DNA of 63,652 bases from Nitrospirota bacterium. GTDB taxonomy: Bacteria; Nitrospirota_A; Leptospirillia; Leptospirillales; Leptospirillaceae. Position numbers and translations under genes: made by a program. Numbering within the stretch: position 1 is the stretch's first letter; every line of letters begins with the position of its first letter. The notes beneath the pieces were generated by a model. It was given only the letters and a program-made list of their open reading frames with translations, was not told where the DNA came from and searched no databases. Shown one piece after another: positions 55,226 to 63,652 of the stretch. Location of the stretch: contig DAHWGX010000016.1 of assembly GCA_027335985.1 (NCBI GenBank), positions 1-63,652 on the forward strand, written 5' to 3'.

Positions 55226-56097
55226 GCACCCTCCTCGAGGACGAGCATTTCTCGAAGATAGGCCCCATAGCCGTTCTTGAGGGGAGCGGCGAGGGAAAGA
55301 ACGGCCGCTTTCCCGATGTATCCCATCCGGTAGGCGATCTCTTCCGGGCAGGCCACCTTGATTCCCTGTCGACGCTCGATGACCTCCATGAAGATAGAGG
55401 CTTCCAGCAGGGATTCGTGGGTTCCCGTATCGAACCAGGCCGTTCCCCGCCCGAGCTTTTCCACCTTCAGGAGCCCTTCCTTCAGGTAGAGGCGGTTTAA
55501 GTCGGTGATCTCGAGCTCCCCACGGGAGGAGGGGGAAAGGGATCGGGCGCGAGCGACAACGGTCCGGTCATAAAAGTAGATTCCTGGGACGGCGTACCGC
55601 GATGGAGGATTGGCCGGTTTTTCGACGATCTCCCGGACCGATCCTTGATGGTCGAAGGAGAGGACGCCGTATCGTTCCGGATCCCGGATCGCGTACCCGA
55701 AGATCAGAGATCCTTCAGAAAGACTCGCGGCCTTCTGAAGTGTTTCTGAGAGGCCGTGGCCGTAAAAGATGTTGTCTCCCAGAGCCAGGCAGACAGGGGC
55801 GTCCCCGATGAAGGATTCCCCGATAAGAAAGGCTTGGGCGAGCCCTTCGGGCTTGGGCTGGACGGCATAGGAGACGGAGATTCCCCATTGGGCGCCGTCT
55901 CCGAGCAGACGTTTGAAGAGGGGGGTGTCCTCGGGCGTGGAGATGAGCAGAATCTCCCGTATGCCCGCCAGCATGAGGGTGGTCAGGGAGTAGTAAATCA
56001 TGGGTTTGTCATAGACCGGCATCAGCTGCTTGCTCACCGCCCGCGTCAGAGGATAAAGCCGTGTCCCCGAGCCTCCGGCCAGAAGAATTCCTTTCAT
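55216..56097 (-). CDS. rfbA: Glucose-1-phosphate thymidylyltransferase
   Basis: First enzyme of dTDP-rhamnose synthesis, making dTDP-glucose. 293 residues, with the nucleotide-binding [36 protein letters not shown] start, [12 protein letters not shown] and [15 protein letters not shown]. It overlaps rfbB by four bases and rfbC by ten, one operon in the order rfbB-rfbA-rfbC; no rfbD is present in this window. Confidence 0.97.
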   Translation of the reverse strand: MKGILLAGGSGTRLYPLTRAVSKQLMPVYDKPMIYYSLTTLMLAGIREILLISTPEDTPLFKRLLGDGAQWGISVSYAVQPKPEGLAQAFLIGESFIGDAPVCLALGDNIFYGHGLSETLQKAASLSEGSLIFGYAIRDPERYGVLSFDHQGSVREIVEKPANPPSRYAVPGIYFYDRTVVARARSLSPSSRGELEITDLNRLYLKEGLLKVEKLGRGTAWFDTGTHESLLEASIFMEVIERRQGIKVACPEEIAYRMGYIGKAAVLSLAAPLKNGYGAYLREMLVLEEGAWS

Positions 56098-57173
56098 CGT
56101 CCGCCTCCCGGGATATTGCTTCTTCCTGTGCCCTGTCGGGATCCATCATAGCGGGCGCGAAGGTCGCTCCACCAGGAAGTGTGGTCGAGATACCACCGGA
56201 TGGTCTTTTCCAGGGCTTGTCCGAAGGTGTGGGCCGGTTTCCAGTCGAGGTCCCTCCGGGCTTTCGAGGCGTCGATCTCGTAGCGCCTGTCGTGGCCCGG
56301 CCTGTCCGGGACGGATGTGACGAGCCTGGCATAAGATGATCCGTCGGTGGACGGATGGACCCTGTCCAGGACCTCCAGAATGGTCGTTACGACCTCCCGG
56401 TTGGTTCGGGGGTTGCCCGCCCCCAGGGCATAGGTCTCTCCAGTCGTTCCCCTGTCGAAGGCGGCGATGACTCCTTCGCAGTGGTCTTCCACGAAGATCC
56501 AGTCCCGGATATTGAGGCCGTCCCCGTAAACGGGGATGGGACGCCCTTCAATGGCGGCGAGGATGACGGTGGGAATGAGCTTTTCGGGAAACTGCCATGG
56601 GCCGTAGTTGTTCGAGCAGTTGGTCGTGACAAGGGGAAGTCCATAGGTGTGGACGTAGGCCCTGGCCAGATGGTCGGACGAGGCCTTGGAAGCGGCATAG
56701 GGAGAGTTGGGGGCGTAGGGGGTTCGCTCGGAGAAGGGAGGATCCGATGGAAGAAGCGAGCCGTAGACTTCGTCCGTGGAGACGTGGAGAAATCGGAAAC
56801 CCTTCGCTGATCCCCCGCCCCGGAGGTATCGGAGCGACTCGTCGAGAAGGACGAAGGTGCCGGTCACATTGGTTTCGATAAAGGCTTCGGGGCTTTCGAT
56901 CGACCGGTCGACATGGCTTTCGGCAGCGAAATGGAAAAGGCCCGTGGGTTGATAGCGGTCAAAAAGCCCGGCAACCACCTTTCGGTCCCGGATGTCTCCC
57001 CGGACGAAAGTGTGATCGTGATCGTCCTTGAGGTCGTCAAGATTGGCAAGGTTGCCGGCATAGGTGAGCGCATCGAAGGTCACTACACGGGCCCGATTCT
57101 GTCTCCGGACCATTCGGACAAAATTCGAGCCGATGAAGCCGGCCCCCCCCGTGACGATCCAGCATTCGGCCAT
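56094..57173 (-). CDS. rfbB: dTDP-glucose 4,6-dehydratase
   Basis: Second enzyme of the pathway, an extended short-chain dehydrogenase of 359 residues. The NAD site is [15 protein letters not shown] and the catalytic region [11 protein letters not shown] with the Tyr-x-x-x-Lys motif [28 protein letters not shown] and GDGLNIRDW are diagnostic. AAAAGGACTCG precedes ATG 57173. It is the first gene of the rfb operon and is divergent from argA across about 220 bases with no clear promoter by eye. Confidence 0.96.
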   Translation of the reverse strand: MAECWIVTGGAGFIGSNFVRMVRRQNRARVVTFDALTYAGNLANLDDLKDDHDHTFVRGDIRDRKVVAGLFDRYQPTGLFHFAAESHVDRSIESPEAFIETNVTGTFVLLDESLRYLRGGGSAKGFRFLHVSTDEVYGSLLPSDPPFSERTPYAPNSPYAASKASSDHLARAYVHTYGLPLVTTNCSNNYGPWQFPEKLIPTVILAAIEGRPIPVYGDGLNIRDWIFVEDHCEGVIAAFDRGTTGETYALGAGNPRTNREVVTTILEVLDRVHPSTDGSSYARLVTSVPDRPGHDRRYEIDASKARRDLDWKPAHTFGQALEKTIRWYLDHTSWWSDLRARYDGSRQGTGRSNIPGGGR

Positions 57174-57396
57174 CGAGTCCTTTTCTGTAGTCAATGTCCC
57201 TCCTTGAGAAGCCGTTTTCCTGGAGAAATCGATTGCCATATCATAGTCGATTTGGAATGGGATGAACAGGTTCCGGCTGCTTCCGCAGGGACTCCTGTCG
57301 GGGGGTGTGCCGTTGTCCGTTTGAAGGAGTTCCTCCCAAAAAGGTATGATCGTGAGAAGAATTTCAGGCGAATGTCGGAACGGGGAGAGGGCGGGG

Positions 57397-58728
57397 ATGG
57401 CGGAAAAGGAAAGAAATGGAGAGATCCCGGAAAAGAATGGCCCCGGGTATGTGGAGTGGTTTCGGGAGGCTTCTCCCTATATCCACCGGTTCCGGGGGGA
57501 GACCTTCCTCCTCCTGCTGGATGGCGACCTTCTGAGAGAGGGCCGTATGGGTGCCCTGGCCCATGATATCGCCCTTCTGTCGAGCCTAGGGATCCGGCTG
57601 GTCATTGTCTTCGGGGCTGGTCCCCAGATCGATGCCAGCCTCGAATCCCGGGCCGTCGAAACCGCACGGGTCGGAAGGCGCCGTATCACCCCTCCCGAAG
57701 CGTTGGTCCCACTCATGGAGTCGGTGGGACGAATCCGTTTCGAGATCGAAGCCTCTCTCTCCCAGGGGACCGACGGGACGCCCATGGCGGGATCCAGGAT
57801 CCGTGTGGTTTCCGGAAACTTCGTCATCGGACGCCCATTGGGGGTGATAGACGGGATCGACTTCCTGTACACCGGGACGGTCCGCCGGATTGAATCCGAG
57901 GCCATTCGGCACCACCTGGACCAGGGAGATGTCGTCCTTCTTTCGCCCCTTGCCTTTTCACCGACCGGTGAGATTTTCAATGTCCTGGCATTCGAGGTCG
58001 CCTCCAGGGCTGCGGTCGCGGTGGATGCAGCCAAACTCATACTGCTTGGCCTGGCCCCGGAGATCAGAAACGAGAGGGGAGAGGCCCTGAGGCAGCTGGT
58101 CCTTCCGGATGCCCGGGCCAGGGAATCGCAATCCTCTCTTCCTTTTTCGGTTCTTTACGAAGCTCTGGAGCAGGGGGTTCCCCGCCTCCACCTGCTTGAC
58201 GGAAGGCGGGACGGAGCCCTTTTGCTGGAACTCTTCACGCGGGACGGGATCGGAACGCTTGTATCGAGGGATCCGTTCGAACATATCCGTCCGGCCGTTC
58301 TCGACGATCTGGTCGATATTCTGGGGATCATTCGTCCCCTCGAGTCGGGAGGCGTTCTCGTTCGAAGGCCCCGGGAGCGTCTCGAAATGGAGCTCGCACA
58401 CTTCACTGTGACCTGTCGGGACCGGACGGTGATCGGCTGCGTCTCCCTCACTCCCTATCCTGCCTCGGCCATGGCCGAGATGGCCTGCCTTGCCATTCTT
58501 CCCGAATACCAGGGCGCGGGACGCGGAGAGCAGCTTCTGGCCTGGTGCCGGGCCGAGTCGAAACGACTGGGTCTCAAGAGGATATTCGTCCTGACGACCC
58601 AGTCCTCCCGGTGGTTCATGGAGCGGGGGTTCGTCCCGTCGAGTCCGGACATCCTGCCGCCGGAGCGAAAAAAGCTCTATGATCCGGATCGCAAGAGCCA
58701 AGTGCTGGTTTCCGAGGTCGGCCCCTGA
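57397..58728 (+). CDS. argA: N-acetylglutamate synthase (ArgA type)
   Basis: Acetylates glutamate to start arginine synthesis. About 443 residues from ATG 57397, the same length as the enterobacterial enzyme. The N-terminal amino-acid-kinase domain (about 30-285) has RGETFLLLLDGDLL and VIVFGAGPQIDASL, which binds arginine for feedback in relatives. The C-terminal GNAT domain has CLAILPEYQGAGRGEQLLAW and WFMERGFVPS. GGGGAGAGGGCGGGG precedes the chosen ATG; an in-frame ATG at 57346 is possible. Confidence 0.92.
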   Translation: MAEKERNGEIPEKNGPGYVEWFREASPYIHRFRGETFLLLLDGDLLREGRMGALAHDIALLSSLGIRLVIVFGAGPQIDASLESRAVETARVGRRRITPPEALVPLMESVGRIRFEIEASLSQGTDGTPMAGSRIRVVSGNFVIGRPLGVIDGIDFLYTGTVRRIESEAIRHHLDQGDVVLLSPLAFSPTGEIFNVLAFEVASRAAVAVDAAKLILLGLAPEIRNERGEALRQLVLPDARARESQSSLPFSVLYEALEQGVPRLHLLDGRRDGALLLELFTRDGIGTLVSRDPFEHIRPAVLDDLVDILGIIRPLESGGVLVRRPRERLEMELAHFTVTCRDRTVIGCVSLTPYPASAMAEMACLAILPEYQGAGRGEQLLAWCRAESKRLGLKRIFVLTTQSSRWFMERGFVPSSPDILPPERKKLYDPDRKSQVLVSEVGP

Positions 58729-58749
58729 CCCGGCCAGACGATGCCGGGT
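58728..58749. terminator. Hairpin between convergent argA and cytochrome c genes
   Basis: ACCCGGC and GCCGGGT pair around an eight-base loop immediately after the argA stop. No T-run follows on either strand, so it is only a possible terminator. Confidence 0.4.
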
Positions 58750-58773
58750 CGCGAGACACGGTATATGCAGGAA

Positions 58774-59154
58774 CTACTTTTTGAGGAAGGTTCGCTCGTA
58801 GGAGAGAACGTCACGAATCTGTTGGGGGTCGATGACATCCCAGAAGGCGGGCATGATTTTCCGTCCGCGACGGATGACGTGGATGTAAAAGGCTTCGTCC
58901 CCCATCTGCCAGGTCTTGGGGTTGGTGAAGTTGGCTGGTTTTTCCATGAGGGCCGGGGCGGCTACCCCGTTTCCGTCTCCGTTGACCCCATGGCACTGGA
59001 TGCAAAGCCCCTGATAGATTTTTTTTCCTCTGACAGGATCTCCGGTGGCACCCGATGCGACGGGAATGGCTGACAGGGTGACCGTCATGGCCATGATGAG
59101 TCCAATCAATGAAATGAATCCCGATTTTCCATGTGTGCAGTGGGTTGGCCCCAA
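58774..59154 (-). CDS. Periplasmic monohaem cytochrome c
   Basis: A 126-residue protein with a signal peptide (SGFISLIGLIMAMTVTLSAIPVASGA) and one haem site CIQCHG, followed by NGDGNGVAAPALMEKPANF and, near the end, KIMPAFWDV whose Met is the probable sixth ligand. This is the class I small cytochrome pattern. AAGGAG seven bases before TTG 59154 fixes the start; a longer frame to 59247 has no ribosome site. It is likely a soluble electron carrier. Confidence 0.87.
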   Translation of the reverse strand: MGPTHCTHGKSGFISLIGLIMAMTVTLSAIPVASGATGDPVRGKKIYQGLCIQCHGVNGDGNGVAAPALMEKPANFTNPKTWQMGDEAFYIHVIRRGRKIMPAFWDVIDPQQIRDVLSYERTFLKK

Positions 59155-59387
59155 GGTTCTTCTCCTTCCGTGTTGTTGGGTTCGAAAGCAGGTCGGATTA
59201 TTTATACTATTTTCCTTTCCAGGAAAAAAGGAATGCTCTGTTCCCATGTTTTTTCATGAGAGTGCGTATGGCTCGCCGCCAGCCCTCCGGGACAAGGTCT
59301 GGCCATCAGACTTCTGAAAGGCGGAACCTTAAGGAAGACCCCTGTGGATCTTTTTGAGACGTACATTCATGTTGGGCGAGGTCGATC

Positions 59388-60464
59388 ATGAGCCGGAAAT
59401 CTCTTCCGTCCCGGGGCCGTGGGGCCCTCTCGCTTCCCGACAACCGGTTCGAAAAGGAAACCCGGGAGATATGTCCGGAGGTGATTGACGAGGCCCAATC
59501 CTGCAACGACACCGTTCTCCTCCCCGATACGGCCCGATCCGTCCTGTGCGAAAACGAGTCTCCGGATGTGGGATTCTCCCGCTCCCTGAATCCCTACCGG
59601 GGGTGCGAGCACGGGTGCATCTACTGCTTTGCGAGGCCTACACATGCCTATCTCGGGCTTTCTCCAGGACTGGACTTCGAGCGGAGGATCTTTTTCAAGA
59701 AAGATGCGGCTTTCCTTCTTGAAAGGGAATTGGACAGGAAGGCCTATCGATGCAAGCCGATCGCTCTCGGAATCAACACCGACTCCTACCAGCCGACGGA
59801 AGAGAAGCTCGGGATCACACGATCGGTCCTCGAAGTGATGGTCCGCGTCCGCCATCCGCTGACCATTGTCACGAAGTCCGCCCTCATCGAACGGGATCTC
59901 GACCTCCTGACCGCACTTTCGGCCCGGCGGTGTCTTCTGGTATTCATCTCTCTTCCGACCTTGGATGAGGATCTTTCCGGGAAGCTCGAGCCCCGGGCCA
60001 CGCGCCCATTGCGGCGGTTGGAGACGATCCGGAGACTGTCTGAGGCGGGAATCCCGGTGGGAGTTCTCGTGGCTCCTGTCATCCCAGGACTGACCGACCA
60101 CGAACTCGAGCGGATCCTGGAGAGCTCACGAAAGGCCGGGGCTCTTTCGGCGGGGTACATTTTGTTGCGGCTCCCTCTCGAAGTGCGACCGCTCTTCCTC
60201 GAATGGCTTTCGCATCATTATCCGGATTCGGCAAAAAAAGTGGAGCATCGATTGAGGAGCTTTCATGGGGGGGGCCTCTACGATTCGGAATTCGGAACCC
60301 GCATGCGGGGAAGCGGGCCACTGGCCGAATTGCTATTGAAACGATTTGAGGTGGCTGCCCGACGTCTTGGTTATGGTCCGATGCCGGAGCTCGATTCGTC
60401 AGGGTTTGCCCCCCCCGTTCCGCCTCCGAGACGCTCCCGGCTCTTCCCGGACTTCACCCCTTAA
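59388..60464 (+). CDS. Radical SAM protein, PA0069/SplB-like family
   Basis: A 358-residue radical SAM protein. The cluster motif is CEHGCIYCFARPTHAYLGLSPGLDFE (cysteines spaced CxxxCxxC, near 82-89), a sequence typical of the PA0069 family related to spore photoproduct lyase, followed by ALGINTDSYQPTEEKLGITR and a TIM-barrel body. The true reaction of these proteins is unknown. GGCGAGG precedes the ATG. It is divergent from the cytochrome gene. Confidence 0.88.
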   Translation: MSRKSLPSRGRGALSLPDNRFEKETREICPEVIDEAQSCNDTVLLPDTARSVLCENESPDVGFSRSLNPYRGCEHGCIYCFARPTHAYLGLSPGLDFERRIFFKKDAAFLLERELDRKAYRCKPIALGINTDSYQPTEEKLGITRSVLEVMVRVRHPLTIVTKSALIERDLDLLTALSARRCLLVFISLPTLDEDLSGKLEPRATRPLRRLETIRRLSEAGIPVGVLVAPVIPGLTDHELERILESSRKAGALSAGYILLRLPLEVRPLFLEWLSHHYPDSAKKVEHRLRSFHGGGLYDSEFGTRMRGSGPLAELLLKRFEVAARRLGYGPMPELDSSGFAPPVPPPRRSRLFPDFTP

Positions 60465-60557
60465 AAAGAACCTGATCAGCACGTTTCTTCCGCCGGCTCT
60501 GACAATCTGCTCGCGGAAGGCGCATACGCATTTTCAGCGATATCCGGAGGCCTCCCT

Positions 60558-60960
60558 ATGGCTCGCGTTGCCCCCGTTTTGACCTGTACCGCAGAGGAAC
60601 GAACCACCCTGACCCAGTTTGGCCCAAATCGTAGCGAAGAGGCGCGTCTTGTGGGATGTGCCAGGATTTTTCTCCTGTGCCTTGACGGAAAACGGAACGA
60701 AGAGGTGGCCCGGGAACTGTGGGTGCGTTCCAGTACCGTCGGAGTGCGGCGACAACGATGCGCGGAACAGGGACTCCGGGATCGTCATCGGTCTGGACGC
60801 CCTTCATGGAGGGGAGCTCCGGACCCGGATTCTGACCCAGCTTTCGCAACCGCCTCCCCCTGTCGGACCCAATTGTGTCCAGGGCCTCCGGGCGAAAACG
60901 GGTGGAACCTCTCGGGGGGACGGTGAAGAAGAGCCAATTTTTCCTGCATCCAACCATCCA
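60558..60960 (+). pseudogene. Degenerate IS630-type transposase N-terminus
   Basis: ATG 60558 opens a frame reading LTCTAEERTTLTQF and ARIFLLCLDGKRNEEVAREL, then VRRQRCAEQGLRDRHRSGRP, the N-terminal helix-turn-helix region of IS630/Tc1-like transposases. After this the match continues in another frame (GGELRTRILTQLSQPPPP), showing at least one frameshift, and the DDE catalytic part is missing. No terminal repeats are visible. It is a decayed fragment and should not be active. Confidence 0.7.
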
Positions 60961-61019
60961 GGACCGGACCCTTGCACAGAGCCCGTGGCGGAAGGGAAAA
61001 CGTCAATTCCCTCTGATAC

Positions 61020-62477
61020 CTAGAGCCAGATGTTGAATCCGAACATCATGGTGGTGACGGCACCGATGTACGCGGCCGCCAGGGACTCGTAGGAGATGTT
61101 TGCGTAGAATTCGAAATGAGGGTTGATCTGAAAAGAAGCCCCCCCATCCGCCTGGAGACCGGTCAGTGGGCCGGGTGTGTCGAAGGTTCCCACCACTCCG
61201 CCAATTTGGCCGTTTAACACCACATACCGGCCAATCTGATCCAGGGTGGAAAGCCCTGCAAATCCAAAATTTGACGACAACAGAACCGGAACCAGGGCGG
61301 TCGGATTCTGAAGAAAAGGAGTATAGGACTGGGTGTCATACCCGACGAGCAGATGAAGATCGGGTTTTTTCAGAAAGTTCCAGTCAAGAGCGAACATCGT
61401 GTTGTGGTTGATTCCGAAGGGGGTCTGGATCCCCTGAAGAGTGTCATAGGTATATTCGTATTCTCCCGACAGAGACAGTGTGGGAGTCAGTGAAAAGGTT
61501 GCGTTCATCAGGCCTCCTGACTGGAGTCCCCCCTCCAGGAGGGCTTGGCCGTACCCGCTCCAGGGAAGCTGGTACCAGCCCTGGGCGTCAAGACGCAACG
61601 GTCCGGCCGGAAGATCGACATGGCCGTAGAACCCAGCATTGATCTGGTTTCCCGCAAACACCTCTCCCGTGTCCAAGAGGAAACGAATCCCGTCCGGTCC
61701 CTGACCGTCGACTCCAGCGAACAGGTAGGACTCGGGCGAACTCGTCTGTCCGGCGGCGGACCCGACATATAGGTTGGTCCCTGCCTGAAAGTGAACGACA
61801 TCTTTCAGGAGGGGGGTTTCAACCGCGATGCCGGTCCCGATGGTGGAGCCGCCGGAGTAGGCAATGTCGATGTTCTGGACGCGTATGTGATATTCGGAGT
61901 TCTCCAGTTCGTAGGTGGAAGGAGACTGGAAGGGGGGCGGTAGCGGTTCCTGAAAGTTAATGTTCTGATCGAACGTGACCAGGGGCGGTATCGACAAGGC
62001 CAGAATCTCGAGAGTTTTCAGGTCGTCCCTGACCTTGTTTCTCTCTTCCTCGCCCAGGGAGGAATCGTGGGCGAGTCCGGCGAGGATCTTCCGGGATCGG
62101 GAGAGGGAGCCTTTTTGCATGAGGAGTTCCGCCTTCAGCCGATGAAGGGTCTTATCATTGGGAAACTCCTTGATCCCCCGGTTCAGGATACGAAGGCCGG
62201 TGTCGGGCTGGTTGATCTTCCTCGCAATTCTTCCTCCCAGCCGATAGGCTGCCAGATTTTTCGGATGGTTCCTGACATAGAGGTTGATCCGCTCTTCCGC
62301 CAGCGAATACTTTCTCGCCCGAACGGCCTCCTGGACCAGGGTCCATTCATGGTCAGTATTGGTTGACAGGGAGAGTTCGGAACCCAATGCACCAGGACAG
62401 GACAGGAGGGGCTGGCTACAGATCCCGAAAAGGAGCAGGGCCGGAATGAGTCCGGCCCTGGGAGTCGCGGGGGGCAT
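61020..62477 (-). CDS. TPR plus beta-barrel outer-membrane protein
   Basis: A 485-residue exported protein. A signal peptide (about 1-32) precedes tetratricopeptide-like helices (about 40-150; EWTLVQEAVRARKYSLAEER, LAAYRLGGRIARKINQ, ILNRGIKEFPNDKTLHRLKA), then an about 300-residue region of alternating strands rich in Gly and aromatics, ending FGFNIWL with a C-terminal hydrophobic residue, as in outer-membrane barrels. The layout is like PelB/BcsC-type exopolysaccharide export proteins, but no synthase gene is next to it. Its ATG shares one base with the stop of the coiled-coil gene (TAATG), so the two are coupled. Confidence 0.72.
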   Translation of the reverse strand: MPPATPRAGLIPALLLFGICSQPLLSCPGALGSELSLSTNTDHEWTLVQEAVRARKYSLAEERINLYVRNHPKNLAAYRLGGRIARKINQPDTGLRILNRGIKEFPNDKTLHRLKAELLMQKGSLSRSRKILAGLAHDSSLGEEERNKVRDDLKTLEILALSIPPLVTFDQNINFQEPLPPPFQSPSTYELENSEYHIRVQNIDIAYSGGSTIGTGIAVETPLLKDVVHFQAGTNLYVGSAAGQTSSPESYLFAGVDGQGPDGIRFLLDTGEVFAGNQINAGFYGHVDLPAGPLRLDAQGWYQLPWSGYGQALLEGGLQSGGLMNATFSLTPTLSLSGEYEYTYDTLQGIQTPFGINHNTMFALDWNFLKKPDLHLLVGYDTQSYTPFLQNPTALVPVLLSSNFGFAGLSTLDQIGRYVVLNGQIGGVVGTFDTPGPLTGLQADGGASFQINPHFEFYANISYESLAAAYIGAVTTMMFGFNIWL

Positions 62478-63133
62478 TACCTGTGATGTCTGTGCATGCG
62501 GGCATGATAACCGGCTTGGTGAGAAGGGGAATAAAGGGAGGCAATTCTCTGGTGGGAGCCCTGGACAATTTCCCGGGTCGCCTCCATATGGTGGTCACGG
62601 AGGAGGTCCGCCCTCTTGAGGCCATCATTTTGATCATCCCCGTCGTGGTGAAAGGAGGCTTCCGGGGATTCGTGGTCGCGAATATCTCTGTCAACCCGAT
62701 CGAAATCCGGACGGTTTTCGCCGCGCAACTCCTTGAGGCGGTCCTTCAGCCTGGCGATCCTGGTACGGATGGCGGCAATATCCTCTTTCCGGTCGGGGTC
62801 GAAGTGTTTTTGTCTTTCGAGAGCGGTTAAACGGGCCCTGAGTTTTTTGATTTTAGTCTGGATGGCGGCAATGTCCTCCTTCCGGTCAGGATTGGAAGGT
62901 TTCTGGGCGTTGAGAGCGGTCAAACGGGCCCTGAGTTTTTTGATTTTAGCCTGGATGGCGGCGATATCGCTCCTGTTGTCGAATCTGTCAGCCATCAGAT
63001 CTTGATCGGTTCCCGGAGGAAGCGCAATCGAAGATCCCGAAGGTTTGGTGATAGAGGTCGACCCATGGGCGAATCCCCATCCGGTGAGCAGGGAAATAAC
63101 AACAACGGCCGGAATTGTTTTATTAATTTTCAT
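62477..63133 (-). CDS. Secreted coiled-coil repeat protein
   Basis: A 218-residue protein with a signal peptide (about 1-24, ending FAHGS) and three tandem 31-residue units starting DIAAIQAKIKKLRARLTAL (residues 56-86, 87-117, 118-148), which should form a long coiled coil. The tail is rich in Asp, Arg and His (HHDGDDQND, HARMHRHHR), possibly metal-binding. GAGGAGAACATC precedes the ATG. It is coupled to the TPR-barrel gene, so it may be the periplasmic partner or cargo of that barrel; function unknown. Confidence 0.75.
   Translation of the reverse strand: MKINKTIPAVVVISLLTGWGFAHGSTSITKPSGSSIALPPGTDQDLMADRFDNRSDIAAIQAKIKKLRARLTALNAQKPSNPDRKEDIAAIQTKIKKLRARLTALERQKHFDPDRKEDIAAIRTRIARLKDRLKELRGENRPDFDRVDRDIRDHESPEASFHHDGDDQNDGLKRADLLRDHHMEATREIVQGSHQRIASLYSPSHQAGYHARMHRHHR
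62690..62968. repeat. Three in-frame 93-bp tandem repeats in the coiled-coil gene
   Basis: Units at 62876-62968, 62783-62875 and 62690-62782 encode the 31-residue coiled-coil repeats. The first two are nearly identical over most of their length at DNA level; the third has diverged. They indicate recent expansion by unequal recombination. Confidence 0.88.
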
Positions 63134-63368
63134 GATGTTCTCCTCTATTATGAAATATGAACGCGATGACCCATCATAGCAAAAACTAATTCCGGGTGAT
63201 GTGATTTAAGACACGGATTCCCGGAGTGTCCCTGGTCCGTCTGGTGGTCGAAAATCACTTCTGGTATGGATGAAGGGGTTGTCGTCGAGACTTCAGGGAA
63301 TGGCTGCGAAAGAGGTGGCGGTGCGGGCCCCTTTCCCGGCAAAATCTCCTGTGATACCCAACAAGGAG

Positions 63369-63540
63369 GTGTTCACGGTATACGGGCTCAAAATGTCCCA
63401 AAGAGACGCGATCCTTGGTTTGCTGGCATTGGGATGCTCCCATCGCCGGATCGCCCGCGAAGTCGATCGGGAAACCGTAAGCCGTTACGCCAAGCTTCAA
63501 CGGAGTGCCGCCAATCCGGCCATTTCGACCCACGGATTCC
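63369..63540 (+). pseudogene. Transposase N-terminal remnant (IS21-like)
   Basis: The frame from GTG 63369 or ATG 63393 encodes KMSQRDAILGLLALGCSHRR and IAREVDRETVSRYAKLQR, the N-terminal helix-turn-helix of IS21-type IstA or a similar transposase. AAGGAGG lies just upstream. The match stops after about 50 residues and runs into the tRNA gene with no catalytic part, so it is a truncated relic. The rest of 63134-63605 shows nothing I can name. Confidence 0.5.
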
Positions 63541-63605
63541 GATTGAGGTTATCCCGGCAATCTCAGATTAATGTCGAGGTATTTTTATATATTTGGCTCT
63601 GGTAT

Positions 63606-63652
63606 TGGTGCGCCTGGCAGGAATCGAACCTGCGACCTGCGGATTCGAAGTC
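63606..63652 (-). tRNA. tRNA-Arg (anticodon TCG), 3' part, cut by window end
   Basis: On the minus strand the T arm GCAGG-TTCGATT-CCTGC, acceptor 3' strand CAGGCGC, discriminator A and encoded CCA (63606-63608) are clear. The anticodon loop CTTCGAA reads TCG, decoding CGA. The 5' half lies outside the window. Confidence 0.85.

Noticed and set aside
59226..59387. Short plus-strand frames between the cytochrome c and radical SAM genes
   Set aside because: Twenty to thirty codons without a convincing ribosome site or membrane/secretion pattern.
62690..62968. CRISPR-like regular repeats
   Set aside because: The 93-bp units are contiguous, in frame and without spacers, so they are coding tandem repeats.
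62483..63005. Hydrophobic plus-strand frames opposite the coiled-coil repeat gene, with repeats
   Set aside because: The repetition is explained by the 93-bp units of the minus-strand gene, which has a signal peptide and good ribosome site.
63134..63260. Sigma-54-like GG...GC pair upstream of the coiled-coil gene on the minus strand
   Set aside because: The spacing between GG and GC is 11 bases, not 10, and the -24 half is poor.

Overview
The window looks like a chromosomal segment of a Gram-negative, chemolithotrophic bacterium. Many proteins resemble those of Leptospirillum (Nitrospirota, acidophilic iron oxidisers). That assignment is inference from remembered protein resemblance plus gene content: a split cytochrome b/b6-type bc complex with a tetrahaem cytochrome, several small membrane or periplasmic c-type cytochromes, Lnt, lipoproteins and an outer-membrane-type barrel, an archaeal-style ATP-dependent DNA ligase, and sigma-54 control around glnA. 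The first ~6.5 kb uses visibly more A/T-ending codons than the GC-richer remainder.

Layout. 1-3.0 kb: respiratory bc-complex genes. 3.1-6.5 kb: ABC-2 exporter, YajQ, SppA. 6.5-15.2 kb: mixed housekeeping and envelope genes (glycerate kinase, YHS protein, MidA methyltransferase, a lipoprotein/cytochrome operon, MFS transporter, CBS, TsaE, HIT). 15.3-24.1 kb: pyrimidine/carbamoyl-phosphate operon pyrR-pyrB-pyrC-carA-(radical SAM)-carB followed by greA. 24.1-25.7 kb: a tiny membrane protein, a zinc-ribbon protein behind a very good sigma-54 promoter, an A-type Fe-S carrier and a lytic transglycosylase. 25.7-28.6 kb: diguanylate cyclase and a flavoprotein disulfide reductase. 28.7-32.1 kb: sigma-54-type promoter, leader with terminator, glnA, and a NifA/NtrC-type activator. 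32.1-38.9 kb (minus): aspS and a guaB-guaA-rsuA-DUF5069 unit with a recognisable promoter and terminator. 39-44.6 kb: AAA+ ATPase plus LON-domain protein, GNAT, prfB with a programmed +1 frameshift, lnt. 44.8-50.8 kb: periplasmic protein, lipoprotein, DNA ligase, Hsp20, Lon. 50.9-54.0 kb (minus): leuC-leuD-AI-2E family permease. 54.5-57.2 kb: tRNA-Glu and rfbB-rfbA-rfbC. 57.4-60.5 kb: argA, a c-type cytochrome, a radical SAM protein. 60.5-63.65 kb: an accessory cassette (coiled-coil repeat protein and TPR/beta-barrel protein) bracketed by two decayed transposases, ending in a partial tRNA-Arg.

Functionally, most of the window is core metabolism (UMP, GMP, leucine, arginine, glutamine, dTDP-rhamnose). 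The points most worth a second look are the two sigma-54 promoters close to a sigma-54 activator, the glnA leader terminator, a terminator buried in the signal-peptide codons of a transglycosylase gene, the prfB recoding site, the radical SAM gene wedged between carA and carB, and the transposon-scarred secretion/surface cassette at the right end. I found no CRISPR array, complete insertion sequence, prophage or clear defence system.
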